Source of the DNA: Serratia marcescens
GTDB taxonomy: Bacteria; Pseudomonadota; Gammaproteobacteria; Enterobacterales; Enterobacteriaceae
Direction of reading: 5' to 3'
NCBI RefSeq assembly: GCF_006715005.1
Contig: NZ_VFMJ01000001.1
Span: forward strand, 372,001-436,000
Length of the DNA stretch: 64,000 nt
Below are positions 39,019 through 49,743 of this stretch, in pieces. The notes beneath the pieces were generated by a model. That model did no database searches. It saw only the letters and a program-made list of their open reading frames with translations, and had not been told where the DNA came from. Made by a program: the position numbers and the translations under genes. Each line of letters starts with the position of its first letter. The first letter of the stretch is position 1.

Positions 39019-40680
39019 TTATGCCGCCAGCAGTTCTTTGGCGTTCGCCAACGTATTGCGGGTGACTTCGCTGCCGCCGAGCAGGCGCGCCAGCTCCTGC
39101 AGCCGGGCGCGTTTATCCAGCGGCGCCATCTGGGTTTCGGTGACCGTGCCGTCGGTCTGTTTGCTGACGAACAGATGCTGATGCCCGCATCCGGCCACCT
39201 GCGGCAGGTGAGTGACGCACATCACCTGGGTGGATTCGCCGAGCTGGCGCAGCAGACGGCCGACGATGGCGGCGGTCGGGCCGCTGATGCCCACGTCCAC
39301 CTCATCGAAGATCAGCGCCGGGGTTTCCATCTTGCGGGCGGTGATCACCTGAATGGCCAGCGCGATGCGCGACAGCTCACCGCCGGAGGCGACCTTCGCC
39401 AGCGGCTGCAGCGGCTGCCCCGGGTTGGTGGAGACGCAGAACTCGGTGCGGCTGGCCCCTTCGGCGCTCAGATGCTGCGGTTCGAAACGCACGTCGATGT
39501 GGAACTTGCCGTGCGGCATGGAGAGCGCCTGCATGCTGTCGGTAATGAGCGTGGTCAGCTCGGCGGCGTAGTGCAGGCGTTTCTGATGCAGCTGCTCCGC
39601 CAGCGCCAGCGCCTGCTGGTGATGCAGGGTGACCGCCTCGTTCAGATGTTCATGGTCGCTTTCCTGCTGTGAAAGCAGCTGCTGTTCATCCAGCAACTGC
39701 TGATGCAGCTGCGGCAGCTCTTCCGGCGTGACCTGGTGTTTGCGCGCCAGGCTGATTTGGCGCGACAGGCGCTGTTCCAGCTCGTGCAGGCGGTTGGGAT
39801 CGAGATCCATGCGATCGGCGTAGTGGCGCAGCTCGTCGCTGGCTTCGCTGATCTGGATAGAAGCCTCTTCCAGCATGTCCAGCAGGCCGCCGAGCTTGTC
39901 GTCCAGCCCGGCCAGTTCAAGCAGCAGGTGCTTGGCGCTGTAGAGCTGGCTGAGCATGTTGTTCTCGTCGCTGTCGGCGAGCAGATGCAGCGTCTGCTGG
40001 CTGAGGGTCAGCAGCTGGCCGCTGTTGGCCAGGCGCTTGTACTCGGCGTCAGTCTGCTCGAACTCGCCGGCCTGCGGCGCGAATTCGTTCAGCTCTTTCA
40101 ACTGGTATTGCAGCAGCTGCTTGCGCGCTTCGCGCTCGATGGACTGCTGCTGATGATGCGCCAGCTCGCGGCAGCTCTGGTGCCAGCGTTGGTAGGCCTG
40201 GCTCATCGCCGCCAGCAGGGCGGGTTCGTCGGCGTAGGCGTCGAGTAGCGCTTTCTGGTGCTCCGGCTTGAGCAGCAGCTGATGGGCGTGTTGGCCGTGG
40301 ATCTGGATCAGGCGTTGCCCCAGCTCGCGCAGCTGCGACAGCGGCACGGCGGTGCCGTTGATAAAGCCGCGCGAACGGCCGTCGGCGTTGATCACCCGGC
40401 GCAGCAGGCATTCGTTGCTGTCGTCCAGCTGGTTCTGTTCCAGCCATTCGCGCGCGGACGGGGTGTCCGCCAGCGAGAAGCGGGCGCAGAGGTCGGCGCG
40501 GGCGGCTCCCAGGCGCACCACGTTGCCGTCGGCGCGGTTGCCGAGGCACAGCCCCAGCGCATCGATGGCGATGGATTTGCCGGCGCCGGTTTCACCGGTG
40601 ATCGCCGTCATACCCGGTTGAAAATCGATTTCCAACTCACGAACGATAGCAAAGTTGCTGATGGTTAATTGCGCCAGCAT
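39019..40680 (-). CDS. recN: DNA repair protein RecN
   Basis: A 553-residue SMC-like ATPase for double-strand-break repair. Walker A GETGAGKS (residues 29-36), a long coiled coil in the middle, signature [13 protein letters not shown] and Walker [27 protein letters not shown] is the canonical start and gives the E. coli length; the ATG eight codons upstream overlaps the LexA-box region. It is SOS controlled. Confidence 0.97.
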   Translation of the reverse strand: MLAQLTISNFAIVRELEIDFQPGMTAITGETGAGKSIAIDALGLCLGNRADGNVVRLGAARADLCARFSLADTPSAREWLEQNQLDDSNECLLRRVINADGRSRGFINGTAVPLSQLRELGQRLIQIHGQHAHQLLLKPEHQKALLDAYADEPALLAAMSQAYQRWHQSCRELAHHQQQSIEREARKQLLQYQLKELNEFAPQAGEFEQTDAEYKRLANSGQLLTLSQQTLHLLADSDENNMLSQLYSAKHLLLELAGLDDKLGGLLDMLEEASIQISEASDELRHYADRMDLDPNRLHELEQRLSRQISLARKHQVTPEELPQLHQQLLDEQQLLSQQESDHEHLNEAVTLHHQQALALAEQLHQKRLHYAAELTTLITDSMQALSMPHGKFHIDVRFEPQHLSAEGASRTEFCVSTNPGQPLQPLAKVASGGELSRIALAIQVITARKMETPALIFDEVDVGISGPTAAIVGRLLRQLGESTQVMCVTHLPQVAGCGHQHLFVSKQTDGTVTETQMAPLDKRARLQELARLLGGSEVTRNTLANAKELLAA

Positions 40681-40690
40681 GGGAACCTTC

Positions 40691-40748
40691 CTGTGTATAA
40701 ACACATAACTGTAGTTTCATACAGTATAAACTGGTTTTATATACAGTA
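40691..40748 (-). promoter_or_regulatory. LexA boxes at the recN promoter
   Basis: CTGT-N8-ACAG at 40709-40724 (20-mer 40707-40726) is near consensus. CTGG-N8-ACAG at 40731-40746 is one base off, and CTGT-N8-ACAT at 40691-40706 is a third, weaker site overlapping the start region. E. coli recN also has several LexA boxes. Confidence 0.88.
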
Positions 40749-40766
40749 AAGTGGCCGGCGCAGATT

Positions 40767-41645
<879 letters not shown>

Positions 41646-41700
41646 TTGTTGTGATTTTCCTCACCGGGACCCGTTTATGCCCCACATTGTGACCGGTTGA

Positions 41701-41729
41701 CTTGAAACCCCGGTTTTGATCCCCATAAT
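41701..41729 (+). promoter_or_regulatory. Sigma-32 heat-shock promoter of grpE
   Basis: CTTGAAA (41701-41707), 13-bp spacer, CCCCATAAT (41721-41729) fits the sigma-32 consensus CTTGAAA-N(11-16)-CCCATNT, 41 bp before the ATG. Confidence 0.88.
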
Positions 41730-41770
41730 AAGCCAAGTTGCGAGATTAATGCTAAAACGCGGAGATATTC

Positions 41771-42355
41771 ATGAGTAGTAAAGAACAGAAGACGCCAAAC
41801 GAGCAAGTCTCGGAAGAAATGGAACAACACGCTCATCACGATGATACGCTGCCGGAAGCGGCGGAAGGCGTCGATCTGCGCGATGCGCGTATCGCCGAAC
41901 TGGAAGCCCAACTGGCGGAAGCGCAGCAGCACGAGCGCGACAGCCTGCTGCGCGCCAAAGCGGAAGCGGAAAACATCCGCCGCCGCGCCGAACTGGACGT
42001 CGAGAAAGCGCACAAGTTCGCCCTGGAGAAATTCTCCGGCGATCTGCTGCCGGTGATCGACAACCTGGAGCGCGCGCTGGATCTGGCGGATAAAAACAAT
42101 CCTGAACTGGCCGCGATGATCGAAGGCATCGAGCTGACGCTGAAATCGCTGCTGGACGTGGTGCGCAAGTATGGCATCGAAATCGTCGGCGACGTCAACG
42201 TGCCGTTCAACCCGGAAGTGCATCAGGCGATGAGCATGATGGAATCCGCCGAGCACCAGCCGAACCACGTGATGATGGTGATGCAGAAAGGCTATACGCT
42301 GAACGGTCGCCTGCTGCGTCCGGCGATGGTCGCGGTCTCCAAAGCCAAGGCGTAA
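41771..42355 (+). CDS. grpE: Nucleotide exchange factor GrpE
   Basis: A 194-residue cochaperone that releases ADP from DnaK. A long N-terminal helix with heptads ([32 protein letters not shown]) leads to the beta-domain ([26 protein letters not shown]), the family signature at the C-terminus. A sigma-32 promoter lies upstream, and a terminator follows at once. Confidence 0.97.
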   Translation: MSSKEQKTPNEQVSEEMEQHAHHDDTLPEAAEGVDLRDARIAELEAQLAEAQQHERDSLLRAKAEAENIRRRAELDVEKAHKFALEKFSGDLLPVIDNLERALDLADKNNPELAAMIEGIELTLKSLLDVVRKYGIEIVGDVNVPFNPEVHQAMSMMESAEHQPNHVMMVMQKGYTLNGRLLRPAMVAVSKAKA

Positions 42356-42380
42356 TCGCCCCGGCAACGGCATAAAGAAA

Positions 42381-42402
42381 GGCACCCGAGGGTGCCTTTT
42401 TT
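42381..42402 (+). terminator. Terminator of grpE
   Basis: GGCACC-CGAG-GGTGCC followed by six Ts, 26 bp past the stop codon. Confidence 0.93.
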
Positions 42403-42411
42403 GTCTCTGGA

Positions 42412-43095
42412 CTATGCCTGCGGCAGGCGCGGCATCCAATCGATCGGCGTGAGCCCTTGCTGCTCCAGCAGCTGATTGGCCTGCGAGAAGTGGCGGCAGC
42501 CGAGGAAACCGCGGTGCGCGGAGAGCGGCGACGGGTGCGGCGCCTTCAGCACATGGTGGCGGTTGCGGTCGATAAAGTTGCCTTTCTTCTGCGCGTGCGA
42601 GCCCCACAGCAGGAACACCACGCCTTCGCGGTTCTCATTCAGGGCGGCGATCACCTTATCGGTAAAGGTTTCCCAGCCCAGGTTGGCGTGCGAGTGCGCG
42701 CGGCCGCCTTCCACCGTCAGCACGGTGTTGAGCAGCAGCACCCCCTGTTCAGCCCAGCTTTGCAGGTAGCCGTGATCCGGGCGTTCGAAGCCGGGAATGT
42801 CGGTCGCCAGCTCTTTATACATGTTCACCAGCGACGGCGGCGCCGGCACGCCGGGGCGCACCGAGAAAGAGAGGCCGTGTGCCTGATTGGGGCCGTGGTA
42901 GGGATCCTGGCCGAGGATGACGACCTTGACGTCCGCCAGCTCGGTAAAGCGGAAAGCGTTGAACACGTCCTTCTGCGGTGGATAAATGGTCTTACCGGCT
43001 TGACGCTCAGCGGCAACAAAGGCGAGCGTTTCAACAAAATAGGGCTGCTCTTTCTCTTTGCCGATCACGTCATGCCAGGTGAGGGAGGTGGCCAT
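42412..43095 (-). CDS. ung: Uracil-DNA glycosylase
   Basis: A 227-residue base-excision-repair enzyme. The water-activating loop is [18 protein letters not shown] (catalytic Asp near residue 63) and the DNA-intercalation loop is [13 protein letters not shown] (catalytic His near 186). Same length as family members. It is convergent with grpE. Confidence 0.97.
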   Translation of the reverse strand: MATSLTWHDVIGKEKEQPYFVETLAFVAAERQAGKTIYPPQKDVFNAFRFTELADVKVVILGQDPYHGPNQAHGLSFSVRPGVPAPPSLVNMYKELATDIPGFERPDHGYLQSWAEQGVLLLNTVLTVEGGRAHSHANLGWETFTDKVIAALNENREGVVFLLWGSHAQKKGNFIDRNRHHVLKAPHPSPLSAHRGFLGCRHFSQANQLLEQQGLTPIDWMPRLPQA

Positions 43096-43441
43096 AAACG
43101 CTCTCCTTTGTTTTCTTTAGCAATTCATGGGCTATAGCTTACCGTTTCGGCACGCGCAGTGAAACCCGCTTTTCATTTCTCGCCGCCGTGTCGTGTGCAA
43201 TTATTTTTGAAAATTTACAAAAATAATTGGTTTTTGCCGCAGCGGGAAAATTGATATAAAACATAAATTTGCCCCTTCACGCTCTGTGCCTACCCGGTAA
43301 AAATTGACTTTAATCAAGGAACTGGCCCGGTCAGGCTGGTATACAGAACAACAAGACAACAATGGTTTTACCAAATGGCCGAAACCTGAATTGGGTTTTC
43401 TCACGACGTGAATTTTTACGCCCTTGTACGGAGGCAACATA
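43096..43441. promoter_or_regulatory. Intergenic region between ung and grcA
   Basis: A 346-bp gene-free stretch, AT-rich from about 43195, holding the divergent promoters of ung and grcA. Its clearest element is the FNR box at 43304. I see no small gene in it. Confidence 0.6.
43304..43345 (+). promoter_or_regulatory. FNR box and -10 element of grcA
   Basis: TTGACTTTAATCAA (43304-43317) differs from the FNR consensus TTGATNNNNATCAA by one base. A TATACA hexamer at 43340-43345 sets a start at about 43352, placing the FNR box centre at -41.5, the class II activation position. Confidence 0.85.
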
Positions 43442-43825
43442 ATGATTACCGGTATTCAAATTACCAAAGCGAACGACCAGGCGCTGGTGAATTCTTTCTG
43501 GCTGCTGGATGATGAAAAAGCGGAAGCTCGCTGCGTGTGCGCCAAGGCCAACTACGCGGAAGATCAGGTTGTCGCGGTGAGCGACCTGGGCCAGATCGAA
43601 TACCGTGAAGTGCCGCTGGAAATGCAGCCGACCGTGCGCGTGGAAGGCGGTCAGCACCTGAACGTCAACGTGCTGCGTCGCGAAACTCTGGAAGACGCGG
43701 TCAAGCACCCGGAAAAATACCCGCAGCTGACCATCCGCGTGTCCGGTTATGCAGTGCGCTTCAACTCTCTGACGCCGGAACAGCAGCGCGACGTTATCGC
43801 CCGCACCTTTACCGAAAGCCTGTAA
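43442..43825 (+). CDS. grcA: Autonomous glycyl radical cofactor GrcA (YfiD)
   Basis: A 127-residue spare part for pyruvate formate-lyase: when oxygen cleaves PFL at its glycyl radical, GrcA restores activity. The C-terminal glycyl-radical domain reads [26 protein letters not shown] (radical Gly in VSGYAVRF). Start [12 protein letters not shown] gives E. coli length. Anaerobic control is indicated by the FNR box upstream; a terminator follows. Confidence 0.97.
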   Translation: MITGIQITKANDQALVNSFWLLDDEKAEARCVCAKANYAEDQVVAVSDLGQIEYREVPLEMQPTVRVEGGQHLNVNVLRRETLEDAVKHPEKYPQLTIRVSGYAVRFNSLTPEQQRDVIARTFTESL

Positions 43826-43844
43826 TTTGCGGCGCAGTCAATCA

Positions 43845-43864
43845 GGGAGCTTCGGCTCCCTTTT
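43845..43864 (+). terminator. Terminator of grcA
   Basis: GGGAGC-TTCG-GCTCCC followed by TTTTC, 20 bp past the stop. Confidence 0.92.
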
Positions 43865-43926
43865 CTGCGTTTGGCGGCCGAAAACCGAACGCGGATCACA
43901 TTCTGTACAAAGATAAGCATTTCTAA

Positions 43927-43978
43927 TACAGAACTCATCCGACCTGCCGATAGCTAAATCAGCACCTATTCAGGTGCT
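43927..43978 (+). promoter_or_regulatory. Possible FliA (sigma-28) promoter and leader hairpin of phlA
   Basis: GCCGATAG at 43946-43953 matches the sigma-28 -10 (GCCGATAA) at 7 of 8; at the right spacing upstream lies TACAGAAC, a weak -35 (consensus TAAAGTTT). A perfect hairpin AGCACCT-ATTC-AGGTGCT (43961-43978) would be at the start of the mRNA. S. liquefaciens phlA is known to belong to the flagellar regulon, which fits. Confidence 0.55.
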
Positions 43979-44008
43979 CAATAAAAAGTCTATCGACAAG
44001 GAGTCGGC

Positions 44009-44971
44009 ATGAGTATGCCTTTAAGTTTTACCTCTGCAGTATCCCCGGTGGCCGCGATCCCTACACCTCGCGCCGCTGCCGAGACGGCGACGGCGGCGCA
44101 GCCTGCGGCAGCGCCGGCAAATCCGGCGCCGGTGGCCACCCCTTCTCAGAACACGCTCAATGCGCAGAATCTGTTGAATACGCTGGTCGGCGATATTTCA
44201 GCGGCGGCCCCGACGGCGGCGGCAGCGCCGGGCGTGACCCGGGGGCAACAATCGCAGGAAGGTGATTATGCGTTGGCGCTGTTGGCCAAGGACGTTTATT
44301 CACTGAACGGCCAGGGCGCTGCCGGGTTCAACCGCCTGAGCGACAGCGCGCTGCTCGGTTTCGGCATCGATCCCGCCAGCCTGCACGACGCGGGCAGCGG
44401 TTTCCAGGCCGGGGTTTACAGCAACGACAAGCAGTATGTGTTGGCGTTCGCCGGCACCAACGACTGGCGCGACTGGCTGAGCAACGTGCGGCAGGCGACG
44501 GGCTATGACGATGTGCAGTACAATCAGGCGGTTGCCGCTGCCAAAAGCGCCAAGGCGGCCTTCGGCGATGCGCTGGTGATCGCCGGTCATTCGCTTGGCG
44601 GTGGCCTGGCGGCCACGGCTGCGCTGGCGACTGGTACCGTCGCGGTCACCTTCAACGCGGCTGGGGTCTCGGATTACACCCTGAATCGCCTGGGTATCGA
44701 TCCGGCGGCGGCGAAGAAAGATGCCGAAGCCGGCGGCATTCGCCGCTACAGCGAGCAATATGACATGCTGACCAGCACCCAGGAGTCGACCTCGCTGATC
44801 CCGGACGCCATCGGCCACAACATCACCCTGGCCAACAACGATACCCTGACCGGCATCGATGACTGGCGGCCGAGCAAGCATCTGGATCGCAGCCTGACGG
44901 CGCACGGCATCGACAAGGTGATAAGCTCGATGGCGGAACAAAAGCCGTGGGAGGCGAAGGCCAATGCCTGA
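44009..44971 (+). CDS. phlA: Extracellular phospholipase A1 PhlA
   Basis: A 320-residue secreted lipase (class 3 fold). The nucleophile elbow is VIAGHSLGGGLAAT (Ser near 195), with the preceding YVLAFAGTNDWRDWLSN strand-loop also typical. The N terminus has no Sec signal but a long Ala/Pro-rich segment, as in S. marcescens/liquefaciens PhlA and Yersinia YplA, the latter exported through the flagellar apparatus. AAGGAG is six bases before the start. phlB overlaps its last 8 bp. Confidence 0.93.
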   Translation: MSMPLSFTSAVSPVAAIPTPRAAAETATAAQPAAAPANPAPVATPSQNTLNAQNLLNTLVGDISAAAPTAAAAPGVTRGQQSQEGDYALALLAKDVYSLNGQGAAGFNRLSDSALLGFGIDPASLHDAGSGFQAGVYSNDKQYVLAFAGTNDWRDWLSNVRQATGYDDVQYNQAVAAAKSAKAAFGDALVIAGHSLGGGLAATAALATGTVAVTFNAAGVSDYTLNRLGIDPAAAKKDAEAGGIRRYSEQYDMLTSTQESTSLIPDAIGHNITLANNDTLTGIDDWRPSKHLDRSLTAHGIDKVISSMAEQKPWEAKANA

Positions 44972-45719
44972 AGGGCGTCGCTTGCGGCGGGCGCTGGCGA
45001 TAGCCTTACTGGCGCTGGTCGCGGTGACCGGTTTACTGATGATGGCTAAGGAGCAACAGATGGGGCAGGAGATTTCGCCGTTTGACGGCCGCAGCAATCT
45101 GGCGCTGGCTCAGGCGGTGGCGCGTGGCGATACGCAGGGTATCCGTGCACAGGCCACGCAGGATCGCTTGCGCGAACGGGGCGATCGGCAGGTCACGCTG
45201 TTGCAGTGGGCGGTGCTTTCGCTGCAGCCGGGTAGCGTGCAGGCGTTGCTGGATCTCGGCGCCGACCCGGCGGCGGCGGGGCTGGACGGCAACAGTGCGC
45301 TGCACACCGCGGCGATGCTGCAAGACGCGCAGTACCTGCGGCTGTTGCTGGCCGAAGGGGCGCAGGTGAACGTGCGTAATGCCGTTACCGGCGCCACGCC
45401 GCTTGCGGCGGCGGTGCTGGCCGGGCGCGAAGAGCAACTGCGGCTGTTGCTGGCGGCCGGGGCGGACACCACCTTGAGCGATCGGCTGGGGGATACCCCG
45501 CTGCATCTGGCGGCGAAGATTAACGCGCCGCACCTGGCGCTGCTGCTGTTGCAGGCCGGGGCCGATGCCCGGGCACGCAACCAGCAGGGCGTCGTGTTCC
45601 AGTTTTACTTCTCGCAAACGCCGGCGCATTTGCAGAATGACGAGCTGAAGGTGCAGTTCCGCGAGCTGGACAAATGGCTGCAGGGGCATCGCCTGGCCAC
45701 GCACTACGCGCAGCAGTAA
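44964..45719 (+). CDS. phlB: PhlB, ankyrin-repeat partner of PhlA
   Basis: A 251-residue protein with an N-terminal membrane anchor (RALAIALLALVAVTGLLMM) and four to five ankyrin repeats (for example DGNSALHTAAMLQDAQYLRL, LGDTPLHLAAKINAPHLALL). Such accessory proteins are encoded with Serratia and Yersinia phospholipases and are thought to protect the cell from, or regulate, the enzyme. It overlaps phlA by 8 bp and is surely cotranscribed. Confidence 0.9.
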   Translation: MPEGRRLRRALAIALLALVAVTGLLMMAKEQQMGQEISPFDGRSNLALAQAVARGDTQGIRAQATQDRLRERGDRQVTLLQWAVLSLQPGSVQALLDLGADPAAAGLDGNSALHTAAMLQDAQYLRLLLAEGAQVNVRNAVTGATPLAAAVLAGREEQLRLLLAAGADTTLSDRLGDTPLHLAAKINAPHLALLLLQAGADARARNQQGVVFQFYFSQTPAHLQNDELKVQFRELDKWLQGHRLATHYAQQ

Positions 45720-45725
45720 ACGCCC

Positions 45726-45756
45726 ATAAAAAAACCGCCTGTAAAGGCGGTTTTTC
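45726..45756. terminator. Bidirectional terminator between phlB and srmB
   Basis: AAAACCGCC pairs with GGCGGTTTT around TGTAAA, with A and T runs on either side, so it works for both converging genes. Confidence 0.92.
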
Positions 45757-45770
45757 TTAGGCAGCGGTGG

Positions 45771-47093
45771 TTATTCCGCGTCGCCGGCCGGTTTGGCCTT
45801 CGCCTGACGGCGTTTGCCGACGTTTTTGGCGTCGCGATGGCGCACTTTCACCTTGGCCTTTTCTTTGTTCTTCGCTTTATCTTCCGCGCGTTTGGCCAGC
45901 ACTTTCTTCGATGGCTTGCCGTTGCTCTTCTCGTTCGGCACCTTGGTTTTCGGCCGCAGCTCGTCGATCACGCGCGCTTTCAGCGGCTCGTTCAGGTAAC
46001 GGCCCACTTTGCCCAGCAGCAGATGGTCGTGCGCTTCCACCAGTGAAATGGCGGTGCCTTTGCGCCCGGCGCGGCCGGTACGGCCGATGCGGTGCAGGTA
46101 GGTGTCCGCCGTGCGCGGCATGTCGAAGTTGAACACGTGGGTGATATCGAGGATATCCAGGCCGCGTGCGGCAACGTCGGTGGCGACCAGCACGTTAACC
46201 CGGCCATCCATCATGCGTTTGACCGCCTCGTTGCGTTTGGCCTGCACCATTTCGCCTTCGAGATAGCAGGTGTTGATGCCCGCTTCGCGCAGCCAGGTGG
46301 CCAGCTCGTGCACGCGCTCGCGTTTGCGCACGAAGATCACCGATTTCTGCACGTCCGGCTGCTGCAGCAGGTGGATCAGCAGCGCGGTTTTGTGCTGCAC
46401 GTCATCGGCGCGGTAGTACCACTGCAGGATCTTTTTGCGTTCGCGGCGCGACGGATCGGCTTCCACTTCCACCGGCTCTTTCAGGATGCGCTCGGCGAAT
46501 TCGCGGATCGCTTCGCCTTCCAGCGTGGCGGAGAACAGCAGCGTCTGGTTGCGCCAGCGGGTTTCGGCGGAGATGGTTTCGATGTCCTGCGCGAAGCCCA
46601 TGTCGAGCATGCGGTCGGCTTCGTCGAGGATCAGGGTTTCCACCGCGCGGCAGTCGAAGTTCTCTTCTTTAATGTATTGCAGCAAACGGCCGGTGGTGGC
46701 GACCACCACGTCCTGGTTTTCGCTGAACACTTCCGCGTGGTTCATGTAAGCGACGCCGCCGGTGATGGTGGCGATATCCAGCGAGGTATGAGCAGCCAGT
46801 TCACGCGCCTGGTCGGCGACCTGCATCGCCAGTTCCCGCGTTGGCGTCAGGATCAGTACGCGCGGCGGGCCGGATTTTTTGCGTGGAAAGTCCAGCAGGT
46901 GCTGCAACACGGGCAGCAGGAAGGCGGCGGTTTTGCCGGTGCCGGTCGGAGCCGAACCTAAGACGTCGCGCCCGTCCATTGCCGGCGGGATCGCTTCGGC
47001 CTGAATAGCGGTGGGGCGATCGTAGCCTTTGTCGCGCAGCGCGTCGATCAGGCGATCATCGAGTTCGAGTTCGGAAAAAGTGGTTGCTGTCAT
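45771..47093 (-). CDS. srmB: DEAD-box RNA helicase SrmB
   Basis: A 440-residue helicase that helps early 50S assembly. Motif Q at RPTAIQAEAIPPAMDG, motif I APTGTGKT, motif II LDEADRMLDMGF, motif III FSATLEG, motif VI HRIGRTGRAGR. The basic C-terminal tail (KKVLAKRAEDKAKNKEKAKVKV) is typical. It is divergent from trmN. Confidence 0.95.
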   Translation of the reverse strand: MTATTFSELELDDRLIDALRDKGYDRPTAIQAEAIPPAMDGRDVLGSAPTGTGKTAAFLLPVLQHLLDFPRKKSGPPRVLILTPTRELAMQVADQARELAAHTSLDIATITGGVAYMNHAEVFSENQDVVVATTGRLLQYIKEENFDCRAVETLILDEADRMLDMGFAQDIETISAETRWRNQTLLFSATLEGEAIREFAERILKEPVEVEADPSRRERKKILQWYYRADDVQHKTALLIHLLQQPDVQKSVIFVRKRERVHELATWLREAGINTCYLEGEMVQAKRNEAVKRMMDGRVNVLVATDVAARGLDILDITHVFNFDMPRTADTYLHRIGRTGRAGRKGTAISLVEAHDHLLLGKVGRYLNEPLKARVIDELRPKTKVPNEKSNGKPSKKVLAKRAEDKAKNKEKAKVKVRHRDAKNVGKRRQAKAKPAGDAE

Positions 47094-47225
47094 GGTCTAC
47101 CTCTACTTGGGGCGCCGATTATAGACGGGTTGGCCGCGATCTTCACCTATTTAAGCGGAAAGCCGCTCTTTTCCCGCCGATCAGATTGCCTTATGCTACG
47201 CCAGTTTTATAGCCAGGTGGTGAGT

Positions 47226-47972
47226 GTGAGCAAGCGATCGAAAGCCGATTTTACCCCGCGTCGCGGGGGTTTTACCTTTAAACAATTCTTTGTCGCCCAC
47301 GATCGTTGCGCCATGAAAGTGGGCACCGACGGGGTGTTGCTCGGCGCCTGGGCGCCGCTGGGGCAGGCGCGCCGGGTGCTGGATATCGGCAGCGGCAGCG
47401 GGCTCATCGCGCTGATGCTGGCACAGCGCAGCGGCGACGAAGTGACCATTGACGCGGTGGAGCTGGACGAGGCCGCCGCCGGCCAGGCGCGCGAAAACGC
47501 GGCGGAATCGCCGTGGCCACAGCGCATCCGCGTGCATGCGCAGGATATTCATCATTATGCGCAGCGGCATGCCGCTGAGTATGATCTGATCGTCAGCAAT
47601 CCGCCGTATTTCGAGCCGGCGGTAGCCTGCCGCGACCAGGCGCGCCACAACGCGCGCTACACCGAAACCCTGACGCACGGCGCGCTGTTGGCCTGCGCGG
47701 CGCAGCTGCTGGCGGAACAGGGGACGTTCTGCGTGGTGCTGCCGCACGACGTTGGCGCCGAATTCGAACGCCTGGCGCTGCAAAGCGGCTGGCATACGGC
47801 GGCGAAAGTGAACGTCAGCGACCGGGCCGATACGCCGCTGCACCGGGTGCTGCTGGCGCTGACGCGGCGGGAAACGCCGCTGCAGGAGCAGGCGCTGGCG
47901 ATCAAACAGGCCGATGGCAGCTATACCGACGATTTCCGCCGATTGATCACCGACTTCTACCTGTTTTACTGA
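47226..47972 (+). CDS. trmN: tRNA1(Val) A37 N6-methyltransferase TrmN
   Basis: A 248-residue SAM methyltransferase. GFTFKQFFVAHDRCAMKVGTDGVLLGAWAP is the family start, with motif I LDIGSGSGLIALMLA and the N6-adenine motif NPPYF (residues about 121-125). The start is uncertain: I chose GTG at 47226, with AGGTGG five bases upstream and conserved residues soon after; an in-frame ATG at 47193 lacks a ribosome site. Confidence 0.88.
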   Translation: MSKRSKADFTPRRGGFTFKQFFVAHDRCAMKVGTDGVLLGAWAPLGQARRVLDIGSGSGLIALMLAQRSGDEVTIDAVELDEAAAGQARENAAESPWPQRIRVHAQDIHHYAQRHAAEYDLIVSNPPYFEPAVACRDQARHNARYTETLTHGALLACAAQLLAEQGTFCVVLPHDVGAEFERLALQSGWHTAAKVNVSDRADTPLHRVLLALTRRETPLQEQALAIKQADGSYTDDFRRLITDFYLFY

Positions 47973-47980
47973 AAAGAAAA

Positions 47981-47999
47981 GGGCGCCGATAAGGCGCCC
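47981..47999. terminator. Terminator between trmN and nadB
   Basis: GGGCGCC pairs with GGCGCCC around GATAA. On the minus strand TTTTCTTTT follows, so it mainly terminates nadB. Confidence 0.85.
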
Positions 48000-48010
48000 T
48001 GTTGCAGAAT

Positions 48011-49612
48011 TTAAGGCTGCAAAATGGTCGGCAGCGCTTCCGGCAGCAAATCCGGGTAGTCCAGCGTGTAGTGCAGGCCGCGACTCTCTTTGCGCGCCAT
48101 GGCGCTGCGCACGATAAGCTCGGCCACCTGCACCAGATTGCGCAGCTCCAGCAGGTTGTTGGAGATGCGGAAGTGCGCGTAGTACTCGTCGATTTCCGCC
48201 TGCAGCGTGTTGATGCGGCGCAGGGCGCGCTCCAGCCGCTTGGTGGTGCGCACGATGCCGACGTAATCCCACATGAACAGCCGCAGCTCGTGCCAGTTGT
48301 GCTGAATCACCACCCGTTCGTCCGCATCATCCACCCGGCTTTCATCCCAGTGCGGCACCAGTTTGGCCTGCTGAATGAATGGCAGGCGCTGCAGAATGTC
48401 TTCCGCCGCCGACCAACCGTACACCAGGCACTCCAGCAGCGAATTCGACGCCATGCGGTTGGCGCCGTGCAGGCCGGTATAGCTGACTTCGCCGATGGCG
48501 TACAGCCCGTCGAGATCGGTGCGGCCGTGCTGATCGACCATCACGCCGCCGCAGGTGTAGTGCGCCGCCGGGACGATCGGGATCGGCTGCCGGGTCAGAT
48601 CGAAGCCCAGCGTCAGCAGCTTTTCGTGGATCATCGGGAAGTGCTGGGTGATGAATTCCGCCGGCTTGTGACTGATATCCAGATACATGCAGTCGGCACC
48701 CAGGCGCTTCATTTCATGGTCGATGGCGCGGGCGACGATATCGCGCGGGGCCAGTTCGCCGCGCGGGTCGACATCCGGCATAAAGCGGCTGCCGTCCGGG
48801 CGCTTCAGGTAAGCCCCTTCGCCGCGCAGCGCTTCGGTCAGCAAAAAGTTGCGCGCCTGCGGATGGAACAGGCAGGTCGGGTGGAACTGGTTGAACTCCA
48901 GGTTGGCGACCCGGCAGCCGGCACGCCAGGCCATGGCGATGCCGTCGCCGGAGGAGATATCGGGGTTGGTGGTGTATTGATACACCTTGGCCGCGCCGCC
49001 GGTCGCCAGCACCACCGTTTTGGCGCGGTAGGTTTCCACCCGCTCCAGCTCGCGGTTCCAGACGTAAGCGCCCACTACTCGGCGGGTGCCCGGCAGGCCG
49101 ATTTTATTCGAGGTGATAAGGTCAACCGCGTTGCGGCGCTCCATCACGCAAATATTGGGGTGAGCGCTTGCTTTCCCCACCAACGTGGTCTCTACTTCCT
49201 TACCGGTCGCGTCCGCGGCGTGCAGGATGCGGCGATGGCTGTGGCCGCCTTCGCGCGTGAGGTGATAATGCGCCTCGCCCTGCGCGTTGATCTCGGTGTC
49301 GAACAGCACGCCCTGATCGATCAGCCACTGCACGCAGTGGCGCGCGTTGCCGGCGATGAATTCGACGGCCTCTTTGTCACACAGGCCGGCACCGGCAATC
49401 AAAGTGTCATCAACGTGTGAGGCAATGCTGTCCGTCTCATCGAACACCGCGGCGATCCCGCCCTGGGCGTAAAAGGTGGCGCCCTCGCTGAGCGGCCCCT
49501 TGCTGAGAACGGTAACCTTGCAATGCTGCGCCAGGCGCAGCGCCAGTGACAGGCCCGCAGCGCCGCTGCCGACGATCAGTACATCGCTAACATGTTCAGA
49601 TGATGGTTGCAT
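48011..49612 (-). CDS. nadB: L-aspartate oxidase NadB
   Basis: A 533-residue flavoenzyme that oxidises aspartate to iminoaspartate, first step of NAD synthesis. The FAD site is [18 protein letters not shown] (residues 9-26), the substrate-binding segment is [12 protein letters not shown], and [26 protein letters not shown] is a family signature. The start MQPSSEHVS at 49612 matches the normal length; the frame open up to 49648 is unconserved. Confidence 0.95.
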   Translation of the reverse strand: MQPSSEHVSDVLIVGSGAAGLSLALRLAQHCKVTVLSKGPLSEGATFYAQGGIAAVFDETDSIASHVDDTLIAGAGLCDKEAVEFIAGNARHCVQWLIDQGVLFDTEINAQGEAHYHLTREGGHSHRRILHAADATGKEVETTLVGKASAHPNICVMERRNAVDLITSNKIGLPGTRRVVGAYVWNRELERVETYRAKTVVLATGGAAKVYQYTTNPDISSGDGIAMAWRAGCRVANLEFNQFHPTCLFHPQARNFLLTEALRGEGAYLKRPDGSRFMPDVDPRGELAPRDIVARAIDHEMKRLGADCMYLDISHKPAEFITQHFPMIHEKLLTLGFDLTRQPIPIVPAAHYTCGGVMVDQHGRTDLDGLYAIGEVSYTGLHGANRMASNSLLECLVYGWSAAEDILQRLPFIQQAKLVPHWDESRVDDADERVVIQHNWHELRLFMWDYVGIVRTTKRLERALRRINTLQAEIDEYYAHFRISNNLLELRNLVQVAELIVRSAMARKESRGLHYTLDYPDLLPEALPTILQP

Positions 49613-49715
49613 AACGTATGATGTGTGCAGAAGAAGAGTGAATTTCATGTTAGCCTAACTGTCCGGGCAAAAGCCACGGATAGGGTGACATCAACAGAAA
49701 AAACAATGGCGATAT

Positions 49716-49743
49716 GGAACTTCGTGTTCTATATGAACTCCAA
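49716..49743 (+). promoter_or_regulatory. Sigma-E promoter of the rpoE operon
   Basis: GGAACTT (49716-49722), 16-bp spacer, TCCAA (49739-49743) matches the sigma-E consensus GGAACTT-N(15-16)-TCNAA. This autoregulatory promoter starts transcripts near 49750, about 75 bases before rpoE. Confidence 0.9.
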
